In this document: piece after piece, positions 42,227 through 49,895 of the stretch | Layout: each line of letters opens with the position of its first letter | Position numbering within the stretch: position 1 is the stretch's first letter | Assembly: GCF_018362775.1 (NCBI RefSeq) | Contig: NZ_JAGYXY010000002.1 | Location: forward strand, 124,001-188,000 | Reading direction: 5' to 3' | Origin: Alistipes montrealensis | Lineage (GTDB): Bacteria; Bacteroidota; Bacteroidia; Bacteroidales; Rikenellaceae | DNA: 64,000 nucleotides | Made by a program: the position numbers and the translations under genes | The notes under the pieces: model-generated | Told to the model about the DNA's origin: nothing | Databases searched by the model: none | The model's input: the letters and a program-made list of their open reading frames with translations, nothing else

Positions 42227-45181
42227 ATGATGCGAAAAAGTATATTATGCTTAACTTTTCTGTGCCTGCAGGCCGGTGCGCTGCGAGCGCAGGTAACGCT
42301 GGCCGAACGGGCTTCGGGCCGCACCGACTTCGAATTAGTCACTGCTGATTCCGGCTCCCCCGTCTGTTACGATGCGGCGGACGCCGCAGTCGTGGGAACC
42401 GCCGCGGGACTTTTCGCCGCGGACGTTGCCCGTGTAACGGGCCGTAAAATACCGGTCGTCGCCGGACAGGAACTCCCCGCCGGGACCCGCTATGCGGTAA
42501 TCGTCGGAACGGTCGGCCAAAGCCGCTGGATCGACGAACTGGCCGCCGCGAAGAAACTCGACGTTTCGGCCATCGAGGGCGGCTGGGAGCGCTACACGCT
42601 CCGGCTGGTCGACCGTCCGGGCCACGGACTGCGCAAAGCACTGGTCATTGCGGGCAGCGACCGCCGCGGCACGGCCTACGGACTGCTCTCGGTATCGCGT
42701 GCCATCGGCGTGAGTCCCTGGTACTGGTGGGCAGACGCTCCGGTGGAGCACCGGGAACGGCTGACGCTGCGCGTCGCGGATTACACGTCGGCGGCCCCTT
42801 CGGTAAAATACCGCGGCATCTTCATCAACGACGAGGACTGGGGGCTTTACCGCTGGGCGAAGGAGAACTTCGAAAAGGAGTTGGGCAACATCGGCCCGAA
42901 GACCTATGAGAAGGTGTGCGAACTGCTGCTCCGCCTGCAAGCCAACTACCTCGCCCCGGCGATGCACGACGCGACGACGGCATTTTACAAGATTCCCGAG
43001 AACCGGGCGATTGCCGACCGCTATGCCATTGCGATCGGCTCGTCGCACTGCGAACCGCTGGGGCTGAACACCGCCAGCGAATGGGATTCGAAAACCAGGG
43101 GCGAATGGGACTATGTCAACAACAAGGCGGGGGTGGACCGGGCGCTGAAAGAGCGTGTCGAGACATCGGCTCCCTATGAAAACGTCTACACGCTGGCCTT
43201 GCGGGGGCTGCACGACCGGGCGATGGCCGGCAGCGAGGACCTCGACGCGCGGAAAGCCACCATGCAGGAAGCCCTGCTGGCGCAGCGGCAGATTCTGGCC
43301 GACGTGCTGGGCAAACCTGCGGAAGAGATTCCGCAGGTGTTCACGCCCTACAAGGAGGTTCTCGACGTTTACAACCGGGGATTGCAGCTCCCCGACGACG
43401 TGACGATCATCTGGCCCGACGACAACTACGGCTACATGAAACGGCTGAGCAGTCCCGAGGAACAGCTGCGCTCCGGGCGTTCGGGCGTCTACTACCACGC
43501 TTCCTACCTGGGCCGGCCCCACGACTACCTGTGGATGAACACCACCTCGCCGACACTGATGTACGAAGAACTGCGCAAAGCCTACGATTCGACGGCCGAC
43601 CGTGTATGGCTGCTGAATGCGGGCGACATCAAATCCTGCGAATTTGCGGTGGATTTCTTCCTGGCGATGGCTTATGACATCGATTCGTTCGATTTCCGGC
43701 GCGCCGCGACCTACCGCGCAGAGTGGATGAGCGGCCTGCTGGGCCGGGAATATTTCGACGAATTCCAGAAAATCGCCGACACGTTCTACCACCTCGCATT
43801 CGTCCGCAAACCCGAATTCATGGGCTGGGGCTACCAATGGGCTACGGACAAATACGGCAAGGAGCGGAACACGGACACGGACTTCTCCTTCGCCAATTAC
43901 CGCGAAGGCGACCGGAGGCTGAAAGCCTACACACAAATCGCCGGACAGGTCAGCACGCTGATGGACCGGATGCCCGAAGCGAACAAGGCGTGCTTCTACC
44001 AGGTGCTCTACTACCCCGTGAAGGCGTGCGAACTGCTCAACCGGATGGTGCTCAGCGGGCAGCAGAACCGTCTGTATGCGACGCAGCAGCGTGCCGCGAC
44101 GGAATCACTGGCCGTCGAGAGCCGTATGTGCCACGACAGCCTGCGGGTAATCACGGCAGGTTACAACGCCCTGCTCGGCGGCAAGTGGGACCATGTGATG
44201 ACGATGAACCAGGGTTTCGCCGCCTCCTATTTCCAGTTGCCCGAATTGCGGAGCGCTTCGCTCGCCGGGCAGGCCGAACTGGGGATCACGGTCGAAGGCG
44301 AGGACGTGACGAAGGGCATGCGGAGTTTCCACGCATTGCCGGCGTTCAACACGTTCCTGAGGCAGTCGTACTTTGTGGACGTTTATAACAAAGGGGCCGA
44401 ACCGCTGTCGTGGAACGCCTCGGCAAGCGACGACTGGATCGTGCTGAGCCGGAGCGCAGGGACGGCCCGCACCGAAGAACGGATCGAAGTCTCGGTCGAC
44501 TGGGAGCAGGTTCCTGCCGGAGAAAAGGTCCTGGGAAGCGTAACGTTCCGCGGCGCCGGCGGCGAGGAGCAGGTACTGGTTTCGGTCTTCAACCCCGCTT
44601 CGCCCTCCCGCGAGGAGGTGGAAGACCTCTATATCCAGCACAACGGGTATATTTCGATCCCGGCGGCGAATTTCCACCGCAAGCACGAAAACGACGCGAT
44701 CCGCATCCGTCCCGTCCCCAACCTCGGTGTCGAGAATGCGGCGATCCAGTTGGGCGACCCGGCGGCCGCGAAACAAAATACCCGGCGGCGGGATGTCCCC
44801 GGCGTGGAATACGACTTCTACACCTTCGAGCAGGGCTCGGTCGACGTTTACACCTACGTGCTGCCGACCTTCGTGATCAGCGCCGACCGGGGATATGCCG
44901 GACACGAGGCGACCAACCTCGAAACCCAGTACGGCGTCTCGATCGACGAAGGCCCGGTGATGAACCCCTCGACCTCGTCGATCGAGTATGCGCAAATCTG
45001 GTACGAAAGCGTCCTGCGGAACTGCCGGGTGAACAAAACGACGCTGCACATCGGCAAGCCCGGCAGGCACACGCTGAAAATCCTGTGCGGCGACGCCGGC
45101 ACGGTGCTCCAGAAGATCGTGCTCGACTTCGGCGGCATGAAACGCTCCTACCAGGGGCCGCCGCCCACCCGGGTCGAATAG
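42227..45181 (+). CDS. Glycoside hydrolase family 115 alpha-glucuronidase
   Basis: The 984-residue secreted enzyme (signal peptide to about LRAQ) has the GH115 layout. A small N-terminal alpha/beta domain comes first (GTAAGLFAADVARVTGRKIPVV). The family core follows (KYRGIFINDEDWGLYRWAKE, then LLRLQANYLAPAMHDATTAFY, then IWPDDNYGYMKRLSS, GVYYHASYLGRPHDYLWMNTTSP), then helical and beta domains (EPLSWNASASDDWIVLSRSAG). GH115 removes alpha-1,2-linked glucuronic acid or its 4-O-methyl form, classically from xylan. It is the last PUL gene, separated from the rest by a terminator, so it may be expressed at a lower level or from its own promoter. ATG codons 1 and 2 are both possible. Confidence 0.9.
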   Translation: MMRKSILCLTFLCLQAGALRAQVTLAERASGRTDFELVTADSGSPVCYDAADAAVVGTAAGLFAADVARVTGRKIPVVAGQELPAGTRYAVIVGTVGQSRWIDELAAAKKLDVSAIEGGWERYTLRLVDRPGHGLRKALVIAGSDRRGTAYGLLSVSRAIGVSPWYWWADAPVEHRERLTLRVADYTSAAPSVKYRGIFINDEDWGLYRWAKENFEKELGNIGPKTYEKVCELLLRLQANYLAPAMHDATTAFYKIPENRAIADRYAIAIGSSHCEPLGLNTASEWDSKTRGEWDYVNNKAGVDRALKERVETSAPYENVYTLALRGLHDRAMAGSEDLDARKATMQEALLAQRQILADVLGKPAEEIPQVFTPYKEVLDVYNRGLQLPDDVTIIWPDDNYGYMKRLSSPEEQLRSGRSGVYYHASYLGRPHDYLWMNTTSPTLMYEELRKAYDSTADRVWLLNAGDIKSCEFAVDFFLAMAYDIDSFDFRRAATYRAEWMSGLLGREYFDEFQKIADTFYHLAFVRKPEFMGWGYQWATDKYGKERNTDTDFSFANYREGDRRLKAYTQIAGQVSTLMDRMPEANKACFYQVLYYPVKACELLNRMVLSGQQNRLYATQQRAATESLAVESRMCHDSLRVITAGYNALLGGKWDHVMTMNQGFAASYFQLPELRSASLAGQAELGITVEGEDVTKGMRSFHALPAFNTFLRQSYFVDVYNKGAEPLSWNASASDDWIVLSRSAGTARTEERIEVSVDWEQVPAGEKVLGSVTFRGAGGEEQVLVSVFNPASPSREEVEDLYIQHNGYISIPAANFHRKHENDAIRIRPVPNLGVENAAIQLGDPAAAKQNTRRRDVPGVEYDFYTFEQGSVDVYTYVLPTFVISADRGYAGHEATNLETQYGVSIDEGPVMNPSTSSIEYAQIWYESVLRNCRVNKTTLHIGKPGRHTLKILCGDAGTVLQKIVLDFGGMKRSYQGPPPTRVE

Positions 45182-45187
45182 ATAACG

Positions 45188-45218
45188 AAAAAAGGTCCTT
45201 TCCGAAGGACCTTTTTTT
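45188..45218 (+). terminator. Intrinsic terminator after GH115
   Basis: A seven-base stem GGTCCTT/AAGGACC (45194-45200 with 45205-45211) is preceded by six A and followed by seven T. The same 30-base sequence recurs after efp. Confidence 0.88.
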
Positions 45219-45242
45219 ATGGCTGAAAGTTATTCGAACGGG

Positions 45243-45488
45243 TTATTCCTTCGGCGGATAGTTCAGCGGTGCGAAGAATTCATCGAGGGTAATATTATAG
45301 AATTTGCAGATGATAGAGATCGTTGTTATATTCGGAAAATTCTCGCCTGTTTCGAGATTAGGAATATTCAACCCTGTACCTCCGACCAATTTCTCTTGGG
45401 TATGACCGTGAATACTGCGGAGTTCCTTTACCCGCAATACGATTTTTTGAAGTAATTCCTCATCACGCCGTTGTTTCTGCCTTTTCAT
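45243..45488 (-). CDS. Small XRE/Cro-CI helix-turn-helix regulator
   Basis: The 81-residue protein is almost entirely one HTH_3 domain (VLRVKELRSIHGHTQEKLVG, then GLNIPNLETGENFPNITTI, then FYNITLDEFF). The start at MKRQKQRRDEE gives a usual basic N-terminus; the 18-residue longer version adds a hydrophobic, unlikely lead. It is divergent from the structured RNA gene and lies next to near-perfect palindromes that could be its operators. No toxin partner is adjacent. Confidence 0.8.
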   Translation of the reverse strand: MKRQKQRRDEELLQKIVLRVKELRSIHGHTQEKLVGGTGLNIPNLETGENFPNITTISIICKFYNITLDEFFAPLNYPPKE

Positions 45489-45523
45489 TGATACAAATGA
45501 AAAAGTGAAATCAAAAATTTGCG

Positions 45524-45570
45524 CTAATACATGTATTAACATAAAGAAATAATACTTATATTTGTATTAG
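45524..45570. promoter_or_regulatory. Palindromic operator-like region between the XRE gene and the ncRNA
   Basis: TAATACATGTATTA (45525-45538) is a perfect 14-base palindrome. Its half CTAATACA (45524-45531) recurs inverted as TGTATTAG at 45563-45570. A TATATTTG -7-like element (45557-45564) lies inside the second half. The pattern suits binding of a dimeric small HTH protein. Confidence 0.5.
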
Positions 45571-45596
45571 TAAACTCTCAAATGCAGAAATTATGC

Positions 45597-45604
45597 TAAC
45601 TTTG
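45597..45604 (+). promoter_or_regulatory. -7 promoter element for the structured ncRNA
   Basis: TAACTTTG is an exact TAnnTTTG match directly before the start of the folded RNA. A -33 element is not clear. Confidence 0.55.
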
Positions 45605-45610
45605 TTGCGA

Positions 45611-45833
45611 CATAACACGACTTGATTAAGTCGCGATAATAGGTAAACAACTACCTTATACTTCTCGAAAACTTGGAAACCTCTCCGGAGGATGTTTAAT
45701 CAGGTATAATAGTTGTCAGTCCTTGTTATGTCCTGCCCGTTCTGCGGACAGGGCTTACAAGGGCGCAGGACAGCTTCTGATTTAGGGTTTTCCAAGACCT
45801 TCGGGAAGGGCTGCTAATGCGCCCTCTTTTTTT
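45611..45833 (+). ncRNA. ssrS: Structured non-coding RNA, candidate 6S RNA
   Basis: About 220 bases have no good reading frame but form a long rod. CTTCTCGAA (45661-45669) pairs with TTCGGGAAG (45800-45808), one G-U. CTTGGAAA (45672-45679) pairs with TTTCCAAG (45789-45796). AATCAG (45698-45703) pairs with CTGATT (45777-45782), TTGTC with GACAG, CCTTGT (45721-45726) with ACAAGG (45757-45762), and CCTG/CCG close the tip. A large asymmetric bubble at about 45682-45697 sits between closing and terminal stems, as in 6S RNA, which mimics an open promoter and binds RNA polymerase. A 5' hairpin (CGACTTGATTAAGTCG) precedes the rod and an intrinsic terminator ends it. The 6S name is inferred from shape, size and setting, not from a covariance-model hit. 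Confidence 0.6.
45807..45833 (+). terminator. Intrinsic terminator of the ncRNA
   Basis: AGGGC (45807-45811) pairs with GCCCT (45821-45825), followed by C and seven T. It defines the RNA 3' end. Confidence 0.75.
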
Positions 45834-45856
45834 GTACCTACCCCCTTTCGTTATAC

Positions 45857-45889
45857 AATAAAACATTTATTATTAAACAATGTTTTATT
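45857..45889. repeat. AT-rich inverted repeat upstream of the orphan gene
   Basis: AATAAAACAT (45857-45866) is the perfect reverse complement of ATGTTTTATT (45880-45889). It lies 25 bases before the next ATG in DNA that is far more AT-rich than its surroundings. It could be an operator or a remnant of a mobile element; nothing decides between them. Confidence 0.45.
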
Positions 45890-45914
45890 CAAAATATAAT
45901 CAATAATATATTGT

Positions 45915-46466
45915 ATGTGCGATTCCCGATTTATCAGCGCCCCCTATCTTGAAACCCTGTTTGCCGAACTGCGCGCGCAGGCCCACCCCTTCTATGCGTT
46001 TCTCGCGGGGCTGCCGAAGGATGATTTTTACCTGTTCTGCGCTTACGATTACCGCCGGAAATCGGAGACCTACGAAGACTCCGGGCGTTACCGGTTCTCC
46101 CTGCCGGAATTTCTGGCCAAAGCGGGAGAATTCGATCCGCAGGACGAGTTCTGCATCTATTTCGTCGGAATGGGAGTGCAGGAAGAGGAGGACAGCCCCG
46201 CCAGAATAGAACTGCTTTCGTGCGAAGATGCGACCGTCGGAACGCTTACGGAGCTTGCCGCGGAGTTTATGGCCCCCTATTGCGAAAAATGCCTGCGGAC
46301 CGACACACCGTTCCGGCTGGATGCCGAAACCATTGCCCGGCATGGATTCACGCCGGAAGATGTCGCCGCCCTCAGCGGGCCGGCAGAGCGTTGCAACGCC
46401 GCGGCTGCGGCCCGTTTACAGGCCGAATACGACGCACTGAAAAAAATCGGCAGCATCGACCGATAA
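45915..46466 (+). CDS. Hypothetical protein, 183 residues
   Basis: The protein is soluble, acidic and without signal peptide. It begins MCDSRFISAPYLETLFAELR and includes a Cys pair (YCEKC near residue 118) and an Ala-rich helical end. I do not recognise the family. The frame has normal codon use and is bounded by an AT-rich upstream region and a strong terminator, so it is probably a real gene expressed on its own. Confidence 0.65.
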   Translation: MCDSRFISAPYLETLFAELRAQAHPFYAFLAGLPKDDFYLFCAYDYRRKSETYEDSGRYRFSLPEFLAKAGEFDPQDEFCIYFVGMGVQEEEDSPARIELLSCEDATVGTLTELAAEFMAPYCEKCLRTDTPFRLDAETIARHGFTPEDVAALSGPAERCNAAAAARLQAEYDALKKIGSIDR

Positions 46467-46547
46467 CATTCGGGGCAGAGTCCGTCCGCCATTCTATCCC
46501 TTTCAGCGTCACTGACCGGCGGGCGGTTCTGCTCCTTTTCGGACACA

Positions 46548-46583
46548 AAAAAACAGGATGCCGCAAGCGACATCCTGTTTTTT
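46548..46583. terminator. Bidirectional terminator between the orphan gene and rplS
   Basis: AAAAAACAGGATG (46548-46560) is perfectly complementary to CATCCTGTTTTTT (46571-46583). With A- and T-runs on both sides, it can terminate both convergent transcripts. Confidence 0.88.
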
Positions 46584-46601
46584 CGTTCTGACTGCGACGG
46601 A

Positions 46602-46982
46602 TTATTTTTTCTCCGTACGGGTCATGCGCTTCTCCTTGATGCGGGCTTTCTTACCGGTCAGGTCGCGCAGGTAGTAGATACGTGCACGGCGTACGACACC
46701 GATCTTGTTCACCTCGATCTTGTCGATGTGAGGCGAGTAGAGGGGGAAGATACGCTCCACGCCCACGCCGTTCGAAATCTTACGGATCGTGAACATCTTG
46801 GTCTTGCCCGAGCCCTTGATCTGGATAACCACACCGCGGAAGCTCTGCACGCGCTCTTTGTTTCCCTCGATGATCTTGTAGGAAACGGTGATCGTGTCAC
46901 CTGCCTTGAACGACGGAACGTCGGCGTCCGTCTTGGCCCACATCTGCTCGTTAACGAGCTTGATGATTGCGTCTTTGTTCAT
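46602..46982 (-). CDS. rplS: 50S ribosomal protein L19
   Basis: The 126-residue basic protein matches L19: [35 protein letters not shown], then [16 protein letters not shown], then [20 protein letters not shown]. It binds at the interface of the ribosomal subunits. It stands alone rather than with rpsP-rimM-trmD. A promoter-like element about 190 bases upstream implies a long leader. Confidence 0.97.
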   Translation of the reverse strand: MNKDAIIKLVNEQMWAKTDADVPSFKAGDTITVSYKIIEGNKERVQSFRGVVIQIKGSGKTKMFTIRKISNGVGVERIFPLYSPHIDKIEVNKIGVVRRARIYYLRDLTGKKARIKEKRMTRTEKK

Positions 46983-47039
46983 TGTTGCAACAATTTTTTT
47001 TATTTCGCATTCGACATTCCCGCTGCACCGTGCTTACCA

Positions 47040-47058
47040 TACGGGGCCTTTGCCCGTA
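47040..47058 (-). promoter_or_regulatory. Hairpin in the predicted rplS leader
   Basis: TACGGG (47040-47045) pairs with CCCGTA (47053-47058) within the long untranslated region between the promoter element and rplS. Ribosomal protein leaders often bind their own product, but the leader shows only this one clear stem. Confidence 0.3.
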
Positions 47059-47172
47059 ATCCCGCGTGGTCCGTCTCGGCCGTCCGTCTGCACCTGCATC
47101 CGCCGCCTTCGTCCGTCCCGCATCTGCGTAGTGCCCAATGAAAGAGGTTGATATACGCCCTGAAAGGGACTG

Positions 47173-47180
47173 CAAATATA
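47173..47180 (-). promoter_or_regulatory. -7 promoter element for rplS
   Basis: On the minus strand the bases read TATATTTG, a consensus match. It lies about 190 bases upstream of the L19 start. Confidence 0.5.
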
Positions 47181-47234
47181 GGAAGAAATTTCGGAACGGC
47201 GCAAGTATTGCATGAAAAAAGCGCAATTTATCAC

Positions 47235-47242
47235 TATCTTTG
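47235..47242 (+). promoter_or_regulatory. -7 promoter element for surE
   Basis: TATCTTTG matches TAnnTTTG and lies 99 bases upstream of the surE ATG, facing away from the rplS promoter. Confidence 0.5.
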
Positions 47243-47341
47243 TCAAAATAACACCGGCCCGGACAGGCCGCGCCCCGGCAAACGAAACGGCCGGGCTGCG
47301 TCCGGATTACACGGTTCCGGCCGGAAAACAAGCGAAAAAAT

Positions 47342-48115
47342 ATGAACGAAAAACTGATACTTGTAACCAACGACGACGGATACGATTCGAAAGGCATAGC
47401 GGCAGCCATCGAGGTCGCCCGGGCCTTCGGCCGGGTGGTGGTCGTGGCTCCCGAAACGACGCAGAGCGGCATGAGCCAGGCCATCACGATGTACAACCCC
47501 CTTTACCTGCGCCGCATCCGCGAGGAGGAGGGACTCGAGGTTTATGCTTTCTCGGGAACCCCGGTCGACTGCGTGAAGATGGCCTTCGACTACCTGCTGC
47601 GCGACGAACGCGTCGACATGGTGATCTCGGGCATCAACCACGGTTCCAACTCGGCCGTCAACGTGCTCTACTCGGGGACGATGGGCGCGGCCATGGAGGG
47701 CAGTTTTTACAGTTGCCCGGCCGTCGGTCTGTCGCTCGACGACCACGAGGCCGACGCTGATTTCGACGCCGCGGTGCTTTTCGGCAAGCGGATCGTAGGA
47801 GACATTCTCGCCGCTCCGGAACTCGAACTGCCGCTGTGCCTGAACGTGAACGTGCCCGTCGGGCGGCCCGAAGAGATCCGGGGTATAAAACTCTGCCGCC
47901 AGAACCGCGGCTTCTGGCGCGAGGAGTTCTACCGCCACGAAGACCCCCGGGGCCGGGAGTATTTCTGGCTCACGGGCGCATTCGTCAATGCCGAACCCGA
48001 AGCCACCGACACCGACGAATGGGCGTTGGCCAACAAATACGTGGCGGTGGTTCCCGTGCAGGTAGACCTGACGGATTACCGGCAACTGAAAAATCTTGGC
48101 AATGTGCTGAAATAG
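47342..48115 (+). CDS. surE: 5'/3'-nucleotidase SurE
   Basis: The 257-residue enzyme removes phosphate from nucleoside monophosphates. The metal-site motif VTNDDGYDSKG is at residues 8-18, SGTPVDCVK and VISGINHGSNSAVNVLYSGTMGAAMEG are the family signatures. The ATG fits the usual start just before the first beta strand. It is transcribed away from rplS. Confidence 0.95.
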   Translation: MNEKLILVTNDDGYDSKGIAAAIEVARAFGRVVVVAPETTQSGMSQAITMYNPLYLRRIREEEGLEVYAFSGTPVDCVKMAFDYLLRDERVDMVISGINHGSNSAVNVLYSGTMGAAMEGSFYSCPAVGLSLDDHEADADFDAAVLFGKRIVGDILAAPELELPLCLNVNVPVGRPEEIRGIKLCRQNRGFWREEFYRHEDPRGREYFWLTGAFVNAEPEATDTDEWALANKYVAVVPVQVDLTDYRQLKNLGNVLK

Positions 48116-48126
48116 TAGTATATTTG
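48096..48126 (+). promoter_or_regulatory. Promoter for the two-component pair (-33 TTGG, -7 TATATTTG)
   Basis: TATATTTG at 48119-48126 and TTGG at 48096-48099, separated by 19 bases, give the best-spaced Bacteroidota-type promoter in the window. It overlaps the last codons of surE. Confidence 0.65.
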
Positions 48127-48158
48127 TAAAAAGATAATCTTTACATACCCCGACGCCT

Positions 48159-49139
48159 ATGCTGATCAAGGTCCTGCTCGTCATCTCCATCGCCATTCAG
48201 TCCCTCGCTACGGTCTATGCGCTGCGGCTGGTGCGCACCACCAAGTACAACTCGGTGTGGATTCTCTTCATCGTGGGCTTCTCGCTGCTGTCGGTCGAAC
48301 GTCTCGTGCAGTTGCTGGCCGTCTCCGGTTTCCAGGTCGAGCCCCGCTGGTGGTTCGGTTATCTGGGCATCGTGGTTTCGGTCTGCCTCTCGATCGGCGT
48401 GATGTACGCCCACAAGCTCTTCAAATACATCAACCGCCTCAACCGCCAGCGGTCGCTGCTCAACAAACGCATCCTCACGGCCGTGCTCCGCACCGAGGAG
48501 AAGGCCCGTTCGCGATTCTCCAAGGAGCTGCACGACGGCCTCGGGCCGCTGCTCTCGTCGGCCAAAATGTCGCTCACGGCCCTTTCGCGCGAGGAACACG
48601 ACGCCGAACAGCGCGAGATCATCGACAATACGACCTACGTGATCGACGAGGCGATCCGCTCGCTGCGCGAGATTTCGAACAACCTTTCGCCGCACGTGCT
48701 CAACGACTTCGGGCTGGCGCGGGGCGTGCAGAACTTCATCGACAAGAGCGCCGCGATGCACGACGTAAAGATTCGCTTCACGACCAACCTCCGCTCGGAA
48801 CGTTACGACACCGACATCGAGGTGATCCTCTACCGCGTGATCTGCGAACTGATCAACAACTCGCTCAAGCACGCCGCCTGCTCGGAGGTCAACCTCTCGC
48901 TGTCGCAGAACGGCTCGGAACTGGCGCTCGACTATACCGACAACGGCCGCGGATTCAATCCGCAGGCGATGATGGACTGCGGCATGGGCCTCTCGAACAT
49001 CGCGTCGCGCATCAACTCGCTGGGCGGCACATTCGACATTGCATCCGCCAAGGGCAGGGGCATGCGTGCGGCCATCCGCGTCAATACGCAGCAGGAGCCT
49101 GCGCCGCTGAACCGAAACCGTAAACGCCGCCGCAGGTAA
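48159..49139 (+). CDS. Sensor histidine kinase, NarL-type (HisKA_3)
   Basis: The 326-residue protein has three N-terminal hydrophobic spans (residues 1-90) with almost no external domain. The phosphoacceptor helix RFSKELHDGLGPLLSSAKMSL holds the His, and the ATPase domain shows the N box ICELINNSLKHA and GMGLSNIASRINSLGGTF. It pairs with the LuxR-type regulator whose ATG overlaps its stop codon. The signal is unknown; with such a small membrane part it may sense the membrane itself. Confidence 0.9.
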   Translation: MLIKVLLVISIAIQSLATVYALRLVRTTKYNSVWILFIVGFSLLSVERLVQLLAVSGFQVEPRWWFGYLGIVVSVCLSIGVMYAHKLFKYINRLNRQRSLLNKRILTAVLRTEEKARSRFSKELHDGLGPLLSSAKMSLTALSREEHDAEQREIIDNTTYVIDEAIRSLREISNNLSPHVLNDFGLARGVQNFIDKSAAMHDVKIRFTTNLRSERYDTDIEVILYRVICELINNSLKHAACSEVNLSLSQNGSELALDYTDNGRGFNPQAMMDCGMGLSNIASRINSLGGTFDIASAKGRGMRAAIRVNTQQEPAPLNRNRKRRRR

Positions 49140-49777
49140 TGGAACCGCATAAAATCATCCTGGTCGACGACCATTCGCTCTTCCGCAACGGACTGCGGGG
49201 GCTGCTCGAACGCTGCACGGAGTGCCGCGTCGTCGGCGAAGCGGCCAGCGGCGAGGAGTTCCTGGCTATGCTCGACGGCGCCGACGCCGACATCGTGTTC
49301 ATGGATTTCGCCATGCCGGGGCTCGACGGGGCGCAGACGACCGAACGGGCGCTGGCGCAGCGTCCCGACCTGAAGATCATCACGCTTTCGATGTTCGGCG
49401 AAGAGAGTTACTATTCGCGGATGGTCGAGGCCGGGGCCCGGGGCTTCCTGCTGAAAGACTCCGATATCGGCGACGTGATCGAAGCCATCGACACGGTGAT
49501 GGCGGGCGGCAGTTATTTTTCGCCCCAGTTGCTGTCGTCGCTCACAGGGCGCATGCGTACGCGCGAAGACGCCGCGGACGAACAGCTTTCGTCGCGCGAA
49601 CGCGAAATCCTGGTGGCCGTCTGCCGGGGATTGTCGAACCAGGAGATCGCCGACGAACTCTTCATCTCGAAGCGCACGGTCGACAAGCACCGCGCCAACA
49701 TCCTCGAAAAAACCGGCTGCAAGAATACCGCTTCGCTGGTAGTTTATGCCATCCGGAACGGCATCGTGGAGATTTAG
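49139..49777 (+). CDS. NarL/FixJ-family response regulator
   Basis: The 212-residue protein combines a receiver domain (ILVDDHSLFRNGLRGLLE, phospho-Asp in IVFMDFAMPGLDG near residue 59, then a Lys in FLLKDSDIGDVI) with a LuxR-type helix-turn-helix (LSSREREILVAVCRGLSNQE, then ISKRTVDKHRANILEKTG). It is cotranscribed with the kinase (one-base overlap). Targets are unknown. Confidence 0.92.
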   Translation: MEPHKIILVDDHSLFRNGLRGLLERCTECRVVGEAASGEEFLAMLDGADADIVFMDFAMPGLDGAQTTERALAQRPDLKIITLSMFGEESYYSRMVEAGARGFLLKDSDIGDVIEAIDTVMAGGSYFSPQLLSSLTGRMRTREDAADEQLSSREREILVAVCRGLSNQEIADELFISKRTVDKHRANILEKTGCKNTASLVVYAIRNGIVEI

Positions 49778-49895
49778 TTTCCGATTCTCACAGGTGCGTC
49801 CGCACTACTTTGTCCCGCCGCCCTGCATCAGGACGCGAAATTTGCTTTTCGGCAATTAAAAACAATTACCTGCCGAGCGGAAAAAACCGCAACAC

